Source: DASQVO01 sp035640715 (GTDB lineage: Bacteria; Actinomycetota; Actinomycetes; Streptosporangiales; Streptosporangiaceae). Taken from it: a stretch of DNA of 7,241 nucleotides. Shown piece after piece: positions 1-6,035 of this stretch. Under the pieces are notes generated by a model, which was given only the letters and a program-made list of their open reading frames with translations, ran no database searches and was not told where the DNA came from. The position numbers and the translations under genes are program-made. Location of the stretch: contig DASQVO010000386.1 in NCBI GenBank assembly GCA_035640715.1, positions 1 to 7,241 of the forward strand, read 5' to 3'. The number at the start of each line of letters is the position of its first letter. The first letter of the stretch is position 1.

Positions 1-93
1 TTCGACGGCGAGGGCGCGCGGGTCTCGGTAGCGGAGCCCGAAGCCAACGATGCGTTCCTTGCCGTGGCCCGGGCGTACCCCCGCCGCAACTGA
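1..93 (+). CDS. 3' end of an unidentified protein (partial, 30 residues visible)
   Basis: The frame starting at base 1 is open to a TGA at 91-93 and gives a C-terminus beginning FDGEGARVSV and ending ARAYPRRN. About 26 of 30 codons end in G or C, as expected for a real gene in this genome, so I take it as the tail of a plus-strand gene that enters from the left. I do not recognise the family. The last residues look like an amphipathic helix (AFLAVARAY) followed by a basic end. It is the only plus-strand gene in the window and converges on the regulator, whose stop codon begins 27 bp further on. Confidence 0.6.
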   Translation, partial: FDGEGARVSVAEPEANDAFLAVARAYPRRN

Positions 94-99
94 AGCGCC

Positions 100-120
100 C
101 CGGCTGCTCACCGCGGCCGG
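100..120. terminator. Possible GC hairpin between convergent genes
   Basis: The 27-bp gap between the two convergent stop codons contains inverted arms CCGGC (100-104) and GCCGG (116-120) around an 11-base loop. There is no T-tract on either side, so it is not a classical intrinsic terminator. GC-rich hairpins without a T-tract have been proposed to end transcription in actinomycetes. The position between two convergent stops is the main support; a five-pair stem is otherwise common by chance at this GC content. Confidence 0.2.
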
Positions 121-1590
121 TCAGCGCGTGCGGGACGGCGCCAGTTCGCTGAGTTTCTCGGTGATCAGGCGGTAGAACTGGCGGGGCCGGCCAGGCTGGG
201 TGCCCCGGCTGGATGGCAGCGGCCAGGCGAGCCCTTCATCGACGAGGCCACGGAGCAGCCGCCGGGCGGTCCGCGACGTGACGCCGAGCAGGTGGCCGGC
301 CGTCTCGGCGTCCACGACGAGGGCCGCGTCCGGTCCCTCCAGCCGGCCGGCCAGGCGCGCCAGGGTCTCGAGCCCCCGCGACGGGACCGTCCGCGCGGAC
401 GGTGCTGCTGCCTGGCGTGGCGGCGGCACCAGTGGGTGGCCTTTACGTCCCGGCGCAGACACCGATGACGTGCCGCCGGACCGGGAGCGGATCAGCGCGC
501 TGCGGGCGTGCGCCTCGGCGTCCTGCGCCGTGCGTCCCGTCCCGACCCCGACCTCGATCGTGATGCCGAGTTCTGTACGGGCGCGCTTGGCGAACGGCGG
601 CTCGGTGAAGTCGCCGGTCACCGCGGCGAGCGAGCCGCGTGTCGCCGCGACCACGAATGAGTGGTCATCGGCCCGGCTGACCACCGCCTGGATGCGCTGC
701 GCCTCCTGGATCAGGAACCGGTGCACCGTCAGGCGCAGCTCGTCATTCGAATACCTGGATAGGGCGCGCCTGGCGCCCTCCCTCAGCTTGGGCACCTCCA
801 CGACCACCAGGACGAACTGCGCGGCCTCAAGCCGGCAATGGCCGCCGAGCAGTACGGCGTTCCAGACGGCCATCCGGATCGCGCCGTCGGTGGGCCGTAT
901 GGTGATCACCGGGACACCCGCCCTGGCCAGCCGGCGCGTGACCGAATCCAGGCAGGTGAGGGCCACCGAGGTCTCGCCCATGCGCCAGAGCCGCTCGTGA
1001 AAGGCCGCGAGCGCCGCCGGGCTCCCGGGGTCATCCCGCAGCCGCACGCCGTCTGCCGCGATCCCCAGCTCGGCGTAGGCCTCCTCGACGGCGCTGCGGC
1101 TCAGCACGTCAACGCTGATCCGCTCGATGTCATAACCCTGGTCACGGCTGGCCCGCAGCAGCGCCGCGTAAAGAGCCCCGCCGTCGAGGCGTACATAGGT
1201 GGCGGGTACGGCGATCATCCCCGCCCTGCGCGCGTACTCGTAGGGCACGGGGCTGGCGAACAGGCAGACGTCGATGGCGGCGCCCAGCCGCGCGAGCTTC
1301 TCCGGTGCCTCCCGCTCGCGCCGGTACGCGGCGGCGATCAGCCGCCGCGGCAGCGCGCCCCCGGCGAGGCCCGGTGTCTGCTGATGTGCCTGCGCCGGCG
1401 CAGGCACATCGGACCCGGCGGAGCCGGCCTGCCCCGCCAGCCGCGACTGGCCCGGCGGCCACGCGCCCGGGACCACGCCGAACGTCTCGTCCCGTTCCGC
1501 CGCGCCGGATAGCATGATCCGCTCGACAAGATCGTAAGGCCCGACGACGCCGATAATGAGCTCGCTGGGCAGGTGCCTTCTCGCGGTCAT
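121..1590 (-). CDS. Putative transcription regulator: sensor-like N-terminus, degenerate GGDEF/cyclase-like domain, C-terminal winged helix-turn-helix
   Basis: The 489-residue product has no symbol I recognise. Residues 11-40 (LIIGVVGPYDLVERIM) and 80-235 look like one alpha/beta sensor region, split by an Ala/Gly/Pro/Gln-rich linker at about 41-79. Residues 245-370 resemble the nucleotide-cyclase fold of GGDEF proteins and GTP cyclohydrolase III. ADDHSF (307-312) sits where GGDEF would be, and VGVGTGRTAQDAEAHARSAL (347-366) matches the conserved segment near the end of that fold. Both signature glycines are missing, so enzyme activity is doubtful and ligand binding is more likely (inference). 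After a Pro/Ser-rich linker (371-405), residues 408-475 form a winged HTH with the recognition region LLGVTSRTARRLLRGLVDEG. The start is the first ATG; the ribosome site is weak (GGGA about 13 bases upstream). There is no signal peptide or membrane segment, so it should be cytoplasmic. Its targets are unknown; the nearby purine genes are candidates only by position. Confidence 0.8.
   Translation of the reverse strand: MTARRHLPSELIIGVVGPYDLVERIMLSGAAERDETFGVVPGAWPPGQSRLAGQAGSAGSDVPAPAQAHQQTPGLAGGALPRRLIAAAYRREREAPEKLARLGAAIDVCLFASPVPYEYARRAGMIAVPATYVRLDGGALYAALLRASRDQGYDIERISVDVLSRSAVEEAYAELGIAADGVRLRDDPGSPAALAAFHERLWRMGETSVALTCLDSVTRRLARAGVPVITIRPTDGAIRMAVWNAVLLGGHCRLEAAQFVLVVVEVPKLREGARRALSRYSNDELRLTVHRFLIQEAQRIQAVVSRADDHSFVVAATRGSLAAVTGDFTEPPFAKRARTELGITIEVGVGTGRTAQDAEAHARSALIRSRSGGTSSVSAPGRKGHPLVPPPRQAAAPSARTVPSRGLETLARLAGRLEGPDAALVVDAETAGHLLGVTSRTARRLLRGLVDEGLAWPLPSSRGTQPGRPRQFYRLITEKLSELAPSRTR
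1383..1410. repeat. Perfect 28-bp palindrome inside the regulator gene
   Basis: The arm GATGTGCCTGCGCC (1383-1396) is followed immediately by its exact reverse complement (1397-1410), with no spacer. On the coding strand it encodes residues 61-70 (DVPAPAQAH and part of the next Gln) in the low-complexity linker. In mRNA it can form a stem of about 12 pairs with a small loop; in DNA it could be a symmetric protein site or a cruciform. The next outer bases (T at 1382, G at 1411) break the symmetry. I found no second full copy in the window; an 11-base half match (CCTGCGCCGGC) occurs near 5390. Confidence 0.9.
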
Positions 1591-1742
1591 CGGCCGCTTA
1601 TCCCGTGGCCGTTAACCGGGGCAGGCCGACAGGTCGTTGTTCACGTGCGTGCTCAACACTCACCCCATCCACATCTCGTAACCAGCCGCCAGCCGCTTTC
1701 GTAGCCACGCCCCTCATCGCCGTAGCATTCGCCGGCAGTCTT

Positions 1743-1771
1743 TTAGTAACTCATCAGGAACGCTTTGTGAA
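1743..1771 (-). promoter_or_regulatory. Possible sigma-70-type promoter for the regulator gene
   Basis: On the minus strand, TTCACA (1766-1771, five of six matches to TTGACA) is separated by exactly 17 bases from TACTAA (1743-1748). The -10 match is poor, three of six to TATAAT, though actinomycete -10 boxes vary. It would start transcription near 1736 and give a leader of about 145 bases before the regulator ATG. It rests on motif and spacing alone. Confidence 0.3.
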
Positions 1772-1804
1772 GGGGACACAGGGCTGAGGCTCGTAACGAT
1801 GCAC

Positions 1805-1864
1805 AAAAACAACGAAACCGGTTTACCCGCCCAGCGGTCACACCCGCCGGGGCAGGGCGGTCAC
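1805..1864 (-). terminator. Possible terminator downstream of murA
   Basis: Reading the minus strand after the murA stop, ACCGCC and GGCGGGT can pair (six pairs, one bulged G, loop CTGCCCC), followed by a small CCGC-TGG-GCGG hairpin and then, about 20 bases on, a T-rich run (GTTGTTTTTG). The T-tract is too far from the stems for a textbook intrinsic terminator, so this is only a plausible end for the pur-murA transcript. The position between murA and a gene with its own candidate promoter fits. Confidence 0.3.
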
Positions 1865-1877
1865 GCCGTACTGGCGA

Positions 1878-3170
1878 TCATGCCGTACTGGCAGTCTCCG
1901 CCGTGATGTCAGCCCCGAGCGTGGTGAACCGCTGGGCGATCGACGCGTGCCCGCGGTCGATCAGGTACCCCGGCGCCACCACCGTCTCTCCCTCGGCGGC
2001 CAGGCCGGCCAGGATAAGCGCGATGCCGGTGCGCAGATCGTGCGCCACGACCTCGGCGCCGCGCAGGGTGTTCGGGCCGTGCACCAGCGCCACGTTCCCG
2101 TCCATCTCGGCCTTCGCGCCCATCTTGTTCAGCTCGCCCACCAGCGTGTAACGGCCGTCGAAGATCGTCTCGCGGATGTAGCTGGTGCCGTCGGCCAGGC
2201 AGGAAAGCGCCATGATCGGTGACTGCAGGTCGGTCGCGAATCCCGGATAAGGGGACGTAATGACGTTGATCGGCCGCAGTGGCTTGTCCCTGCGGACCTG
2301 GAGGACCGCGCCGTGGGTCGAGAATTCCACGCCCATCTGCTCCAGCTTCCAGCGGACCACGCCGAAATGCTCGAGCGAGGCCCCCACCAGGTTCAGCTCG
2401 CCGCCGGTGATCGCGGCCGCCATGGCGAAGACGCCGGCGTCGATCCGGTCAGGCATCACCGTGTGCTCAACCGCCGACAGTTCGCTGACCCCGCGCACGG
2501 TCACGAACCCGGTACCGCCGCCGGTGATACGCGCGCCCATCTTGGCGAGGAAGGTGATGACGTCGAGCACTTCCGGCTCGAGCGCGGCGTTGTCGATGAT
2601 CGTCGTCCCCGGCGCGAGCGACGCGGCCATGATGAGGTTTTCCGTGCCCGTGTGGGACGGGGTGTCCAGGTAGAGATGGGCTCCGCGGAGACCGTCCTTG
2701 CCGGCCTTGATGTGGATGACCGATTCGCCCTCATCGACCACGGCACCGAGCCTGGCGAAGCCGCGGTAGTGGAAGTCGAGGCTACGGCTGCCGAGGTTGC
2801 ATCCGCCGATGCCCTCGATGACGGCCTCGCCGAGGCGGTGCAGCAGGGCCGGCACGAACAGCACCGACCCGCGGAACCTCCGGGCGATTTCGGCCGGCAG
2901 CACCGGGCTGCTGAGCCGGGACGCGTCAACCACCAGCGTCCGCTCGTCCTCGTGGAACTCGACGCGGGCACCGACGGCCTGGGCCAGTTCCACGGCACGG
3001 CGCACGTCTTCAATGGGCGGCACGTTCCGCAGGACCGTCCGGCCCTGCTCGGCGAGCAGGGAGGCCGCGATCATTTTGAGCGCGGCGTTCTTCGCGCCCT
3101 GCACGAAGACGGTGCCGTGCAATGGCGTGCCGCCCCGTACGCGGTAACGAATCTCGGTGCCCATCGTCAT
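1878..3170 (-). CDS. murA: UDP-N-acetylglucosamine 1-carboxyvinyltransferase (MurA-family enolpyruvyl transferase)
   Basis: MurA transfers enolpyruvate from PEP to UDP-N-acetylglucosamine in the cytoplasm, the first committed step of peptidoglycan precursor synthesis. From the chosen start the product is 430 residues, close to the usual 420 or so, and covers the whole two-lobed EPT fold. Known active-site residues can be matched to E. coli MurA: K27-N28 in GAKNAAL (K22, N23), R100 (R91), C124 in GGCNLG (C115), R129 (R120), D314 in ATDLQ (D305) and R380 in HDLR (R397). The retained cysteine predicts fosfomycin sensitivity. The segment PSHTGTENL (171-179) differs from E. coli, so a paralogue role is possible. 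The open frame extends 41 residues further upstream to 3293, but that part is Pro/Arg-rich and unlike the family. The ATG at 3168-3170 has AGGAG 10 bases upstream; a second ATG lies two codons on. It follows purB by 187 bp on the same strand. Confidence 0.93.
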   Translation of the reverse strand: MTMGTEIRYRVRGGTPLHGTVFVQGAKNAALKMIAASLLAEQGRTVLRNVPPIEDVRRAVELAQAVGARVEFHEDERTLVVDASRLSSPVLPAEIARRFRGSVLFVPALLHRLGEAVIEGIGGCNLGSRSLDFHYRGFARLGAVVDEGESVIHIKAGKDGLRGAHLYLDTPSHTGTENLIMAASLAPGTTIIDNAALEPEVLDVITFLAKMGARITGGGTGFVTVRGVSELSAVEHTVMPDRIDAGVFAMAAAITGGELNLVGASLEHFGVVRWKLEQMGVEFSTHGAVLQVRRDKPLRPINVITSPYPGFATDLQSPIMALSCLADGTSYIRETIFDGRYTLVGELNKMGAKAEMDGNVALVHGPNTLRGAEVVAHDLRTGIALILAGLAAEGETVVAPGYLIDRGHASIAQRFTTLGADITAETASTA

Positions 3171-3180
3171 CTGGATGCAA

Positions 3181-3185
3181 CTCCT
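3181..3185 (-). promoter_or_regulatory. Ribosome binding site deciding the murA start
   Basis: AGGAG on the minus strand lies 10 bases before the ATG at 3168-3170 and 16 before the ATG at 3162-3164. This favours the first of the two and argues against the long open frame starting at 3293, whose extra residues include this site. Confidence 0.6.
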
Positions 3186-3244
3186 GTCCGGGGGGTAGTG
3201 GACGAACCGGCGCACGGCCGGGTGAAGGCCAGGCTGGCCAGAGT

Positions 3245-3276
3245 GCCGTCCCGGCAAGGGCGGGGACGGCCGGGAC
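3245..3276 (-). promoter_or_regulatory. Two mutually exclusive hairpins in the murA leader
   Basis: In the purB-murA gap, GCCGTCCC (3245-3252 as written on the plus strand) pairs with GGGACGGC (3263-3270), an eight-pair stem with a 10-base loop. Alternatively GTCCCGG (3248-3254) pairs with CCGGGAC (3270-3276), seven pairs with a 15-base loop. The arms overlap, so only one stem can form at a time. No T-tract follows, so it is not a clear terminator; RNA processing, attenuation or a transcript-end role are all open. It lies about 75 bases before the murA start. Confidence 0.4.
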
Positions 3277-3357
3277 CGCGGCAGGCGCCCCACGCAAATG
3301 CGTAGTCCAGTATTCCATCAGCTCGGCCAGGCGGTGGCGGCTTAGCGTCTTTTCCAG

Positions 3358-4665
3358 TCACATCAGCCTCTCCAGCCTCTCAAATACCGGCCCCAGGCGT
3401 GCCACGTAGCGCTCGGGCCGGCACGCCTCGTCCAGCCGCGCCTCATCGATCGAGCGCCCGCGCGCGGTGGCCTCCTTGCGCAGTGCCTCGCGGAACGGCG
3501 TCCCGGTATTCCAGGTCTCCATCGCCGCCGCCTGGACCAGCGCGTACGCGTCCTCGCGGGCCATGCCGGCGGCGACGAGCTCGAGCAGCGCCGCCGAGGA
3601 GTAGATCAGGCCGCCGGTGGCATCCAGGTTGGCCCGCATCCGTTCGGTATCGACGGTGAGGCCCTCGACGAGCCCGGTGGTGAGGTGAATGAGGTAATCG
3701 ACGGCGACTGCCGCGTCCGGCAGCGCGATCCGCTCCACGCTGGAGTGGGAGATGTCCCGCTCATGCCAGAGCGGCACGCCTTCCATGACCGGCGTGACAT
3801 AGCCGCGGACCACCCGGGCCAGTCCGCAGATCCGCTCCGAGCGGATCGGGTTCTTCTTGTGCGGCATCGCCGACGAGCCTTTCTGGCCCGTGCCGAACGG
3901 CTCGGCGAGCTCGCGCACCTCGGTCCGCTGCCCGTGCCGTACCTCGAGCGCCACGGCCTCACAGACGGTTGCCGTCAGGGCCAGCGCGGCGACCCACTCC
4001 GAGATCCCGTCGCGCATCACGACCTGGGTGGCGACATCCGCTGGCCGGAGGCCGAGCGCGGGCATGACCTGCGCCTCAATGTCGGGTGCGATGTTGGAGT
4101 AGCTGCCGACGGGGCCCGACAGCTTCCCGACGGCGACGGCATCCCTGGCCCGGCGGATGCGGTCACGGCAGCGCGCGGCGGCGAACGCGAAGTCGGCCAC
4201 CCGGTGGCCCCACACATCTGGCTCCGCGTGGACCCCGTGCGTGCGGCCCGGCCGCAGCGTGCCGCGGTGCGCGAGCGCGTGCTCGCGCAGGGCCGCGACC
4301 AGTGCGGTGGCCTTGGCCAGCAGGATGTCGGTCGCCTCGGTGAGCTGCAGCGCCAGCGCCGTGTCCACCAGGTCCGAGGACGTCATCCCGAAGTGGACAT
4401 AGGCCGCCGCGCTGCGCGGGGACGTGTTATCGGCCCACGCGGTGAGGAACGCGATCACGTCATGGTCGGTGACCGCCTCGACCGCCGCGACCGCCTCGGG
4501 CGTGGGGGGCGGTGCCGCCCGCACCGGCCCGACGCAGTCTTCAGGAACGGTTCCCGCCCGGGCATTCGCCTCGAGGACCAGGGTCTCGACCCGGCACCAC
4601 AGCTCGTACTTATGCGCCTCGCTCCAGACCCGGCCCATCTCGGGAAGCGTGTACCGGCTGATCAT
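3358..4665 (-). CDS. purB: Adenylosuccinate lyase
   Basis: PurB cleaves SAICAR to AICAR plus fumarate in IMP synthesis, and adenylosuccinate to AMP plus fumarate; it is a cytoplasmic homotetramer of the fumarase/aspartase superfamily. The 435-residue length matches the B. subtilis-type enzyme. Visible motifs in order: MISRYTLPEM at the N-terminus, TDHDV with H68, MTSSDLVDT (94-102), GRTHGVHAEP (140-149) with the general-acid histidine H143, and the family signature SSAMPHKKNP (264-273) carrying the catalytic serine. PLWHERDISHSS (298-309) is also characteristic. The ATG at 4663-4665 overlaps the purD stop as ATGA and has a G-rich Shine-Dalgarno run (AGGGGG, about 8 bases upstream) inside the purD tail, so the two genes are probably translationally coupled. 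The end VFERLERLM is where the family normally ends. Confidence 0.97.
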   Translation of the reverse strand: MISRYTLPEMGRVWSEAHKYELWCRVETLVLEANARAGTVPEDCVGPVRAAPPPTPEAVAAVEAVTDHDVIAFLTAWADNTSPRSAAAYVHFGMTSSDLVDTALALQLTEATDILLAKATALVAALREHALAHRGTLRPGRTHGVHAEPDVWGHRVADFAFAAARCRDRIRRARDAVAVGKLSGPVGSYSNIAPDIEAQVMPALGLRPADVATQVVMRDGISEWVAALALTATVCEAVALEVRHGQRTEVRELAEPFGTGQKGSSAMPHKKNPIRSERICGLARVVRGYVTPVMEGVPLWHERDISHSSVERIALPDAAVAVDYLIHLTTGLVEGLTVDTERMRANLDATGGLIYSSAALLELVAAGMAREDAYALVQAAAMETWNTGTPFREALRKEATARGRSIDEARLDEACRPERYVARLGPVFERLERLM

Positions 4666-5993
4666 GACCTGATCCCCCTCCCCGGCTGGGCACCCTCGTC
4701 GTGCCCCCTGACCGCCCGGTCCCGCGCCGCCGCGGTGCGTCCCGCGTTCTCGGCTATGTCGCCGCGCCGCCAGGCACCCCGCATCCTGATCTTGCCCGCG
4801 GCCGCATAAGCGGCAGTACGGGCGGCCTCGATGTTGTCTCCCGTGCCTACAACGTTAAGCACGCGGCCACCGTTCGACACAAGCGCACCATCCGGGCCAA
4901 CGGCCGTCCCGGCCTGCAGCACGTACGCGCCCGGCACCCGCTCGGCGTCATCCAGGCCGCCGATGACGTCACCCGTGGCCGGGCTGCCCGGATAGCCTTC
5001 CGCCGCGATCACGACGGTCACCGCGGCGCCGGGGCGCCAGCGCGGGACGGCTGTCCCGGCCCGCCCACTGGGCCCGAGCCCGCCGCTGGCCGCGGCATGT
5101 AGCAGCCCGGCCAGCGGCGTTTCCAGCCGGTCGAGCACCACCTGGGTTTCCGGGTCCCCGAAGCGCGCGTTGAACTCGACCACGCGGATGCCGGCTGCCG
5201 TCAGGCACAGGCCCGCGTACAGCAGGCCCCGGTACGGCGTCCCCCGGCGGCGCAGCGCACCGACCGCCGGCTGCACGACCGTCCTCATGACCTCTTCCGC
5301 CAGGCCGTCGGGTGCCCACGGGAGCGGGGTATAGGCGCCCATGCCGCCTGTGTTCGGGCCGCGGTCACCGTCATAGGCGCGCTTGAAGTCCTGCGCCGGC
5401 ATCAGCGGCACGGCGCAGGTGCCGTCGGCGACCGCGAACAGCGACACCTCGGGGCCGTCGAGGAATTCCTCGATGACGACCTTGCCGGCGGAGCGTGCGT
5501 GCGCGCGCGCCGCCTCCCGGTCAGCGGTGACGAGGACGCCCTTCCCGGCGGCCAGCCCGTCGTCCTTCACCACGTACGGCGGGCCGAACGCGTCGAGGGC
5601 CGCGTCCGTCTCCGCGGCCGTCACGCACGTGCGGGCCGCCGCGGTGGGGATACCGGCCTCCGCCATGATCTCCTTGGCGAACGACTTGGAGCCCTCGATC
5701 ATGGCCGCGCCGGCGCCCGGCCCGAAGCACAGGATCCCGGCACCGCGGAGCGCGTCGGCCGCCCCGGCCACGAGCGGCGCTTCCGGGCCGATGACGACCA
5801 GGTCAGCAGCCAGCTTCCCGGCCAGTGCGGTGATGTCGCCCGGATCAGATGCGGCGACGTGATGAGTTTCCGCCAACGCCGCGATGCCCGGGTTCCCCGG
5901 TGCCGCATGCAGGCCGGTAACTGCCGGGTCCCGGGCGAGCGCTCGGGTGATGGCGTGCTCCCGGCCCCCTGAGCCGATGACAAGAACGCGCAC
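4662..5993 (-). CDS. purD: Phosphoribosylamine-glycine ligase (GAR synthetase)
   Basis: PurD joins glycine to 5-phosphoribosylamine with ATP, giving glycinamide ribonucleotide, the second step of purine synthesis. The 443-residue product has the expected layout: N-terminal VLVIGSGGREHA, the ATP-grasp segments VVKDDGLAAGKGV (141-153) and GPNTGGMGAYTP (212-223), and the PurD signature RFGDPETQ (277-284). VLNVVGTGDNIEAA (378-391) belongs to the C-terminal domain. Homology starts at the first codon, a GTG at 5991-5993; the ribosome site is weak (TAGG about 10 bases upstream). The family fold should end near residue 418, so the last 25 or so residues are an Arg/Gly-rich extension that also encodes the purB ribosome site. 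The stop overlaps the purB ATG by four bases (ATGA). Confidence 0.97.
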   Translation of the reverse strand: MRVLVIGSGGREHAITRALARDPAVTGLHAAPGNPGIAALAETHHVAASDPGDITALAGKLAADLVVIGPEAPLVAGAADALRGAGILCFGPGAGAAMIEGSKSFAKEIMAEAGIPTAAARTCVTAAETDAALDAFGPPYVVKDDGLAAGKGVLVTADREAARAHARSAGKVVIEEFLDGPEVSLFAVADGTCAVPLMPAQDFKRAYDGDRGPNTGGMGAYTPLPWAPDGLAEEVMRTVVQPAVGALRRRGTPYRGLLYAGLCLTAAGIRVVEFNARFGDPETQVVLDRLETPLAGLLHAAASGGLGPSGRAGTAVPRWRPGAAVTVVIAAEGYPGSPATGDVIGGLDDAERVPGAYVLQAGTAVGPDGALVSNGGRVLNVVGTGDNIEAARTAAYAAAGKIRMRGAWRRGDIAENAGRTAAARDRAVRGHDEGAQPGRGIRS

Positions 5994-5999
5994 GGCGGC

Positions 6000-6013
6000 G
6001 AGCCTACCGGCTC
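6000..6013 (-). promoter_or_regulatory. Small hairpin just upstream of purD
   Basis: GAGCC and GGCTC flank a four-base loop in the 42-bp purA-purD gap. The weak TAGG ribosome-site candidate of purD overlaps the loop and the 3' arm, so the hairpin could affect purD initiation. Five pairs is short, and the functional idea is inference. Confidence 0.25.
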
Positions 6014-6035
6014 ACTTCAGGATGAGGCGGGCGCA

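Larger units (their letters stand above)
1591..1877. other. Intergenic region between murA and the regulator gene
   Basis: This 287-bp stretch lacks a convincing gene and is less GC-rich than its surroundings, as regulatory DNA often is. Reading in the direction of transcription (minus strand), it holds: an imperfect copy of the murA stop region (1861-1877), GC hairpins and a T-rich run (1805-1864), a 10-bp palindrome AAACCGGTTT (1815-1824), a possible promoter (1743-1771), a 39-codon open frame with two TTA codons (1598-1717), and a CACGTG hexamer at 1643-1648. The octamer GCGGTCAC occurs at 1834-1841 and again at 1857-1864. Open frames on the plus strand here have poor third-position GC and no ribosome site. 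Confidence 0.6.

Noticed and set aside
838..1512. 224-codon plus-strand open frame opposite the regulator
   Set aside because: The minus-strand frame has a coherent domain order and a wHTH; this one is a shadow rich in Arg, Gly and Pro.
1605..1787. 60-codon plus-strand frame with a short hydrophobic stretch in the intergenic region
   Set aside because: GTG start without a ribosome site, third-position GC near 60 percent, and the hydrophobic run alone is weak evidence.
1799..1906. 35-codon plus-strand frame starting MHKNNETG
   Set aside because: No ribosome site, and it runs into the 3' end of murA on the opposite strand.
3171..3293. 41-residue N-terminal extension of MurA
   Set aside because: Pro/Arg-rich, unlike any MurA N-terminus, and it contains the AGGAG that fits the downstream ATG.
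2313..3305. 330-codon plus-strand open frame opposite murA
   Set aside because: Antisense to a conserved gene, biased composition, and no recognisable motif.
3685..4809. 374-codon plus-strand open frame opposite purB and the purD end
   Set aside because: It lies antisense to clearly recognisable purB and purD; its Arg/Gly/His-rich product has no family features. Long antisense frames are expected in high-GC genes.
5043..5058. CGGGAC and GTCCCG hairpin in purD
   Set aside because: Six pairs inside coding DNA; common by chance at this GC content.
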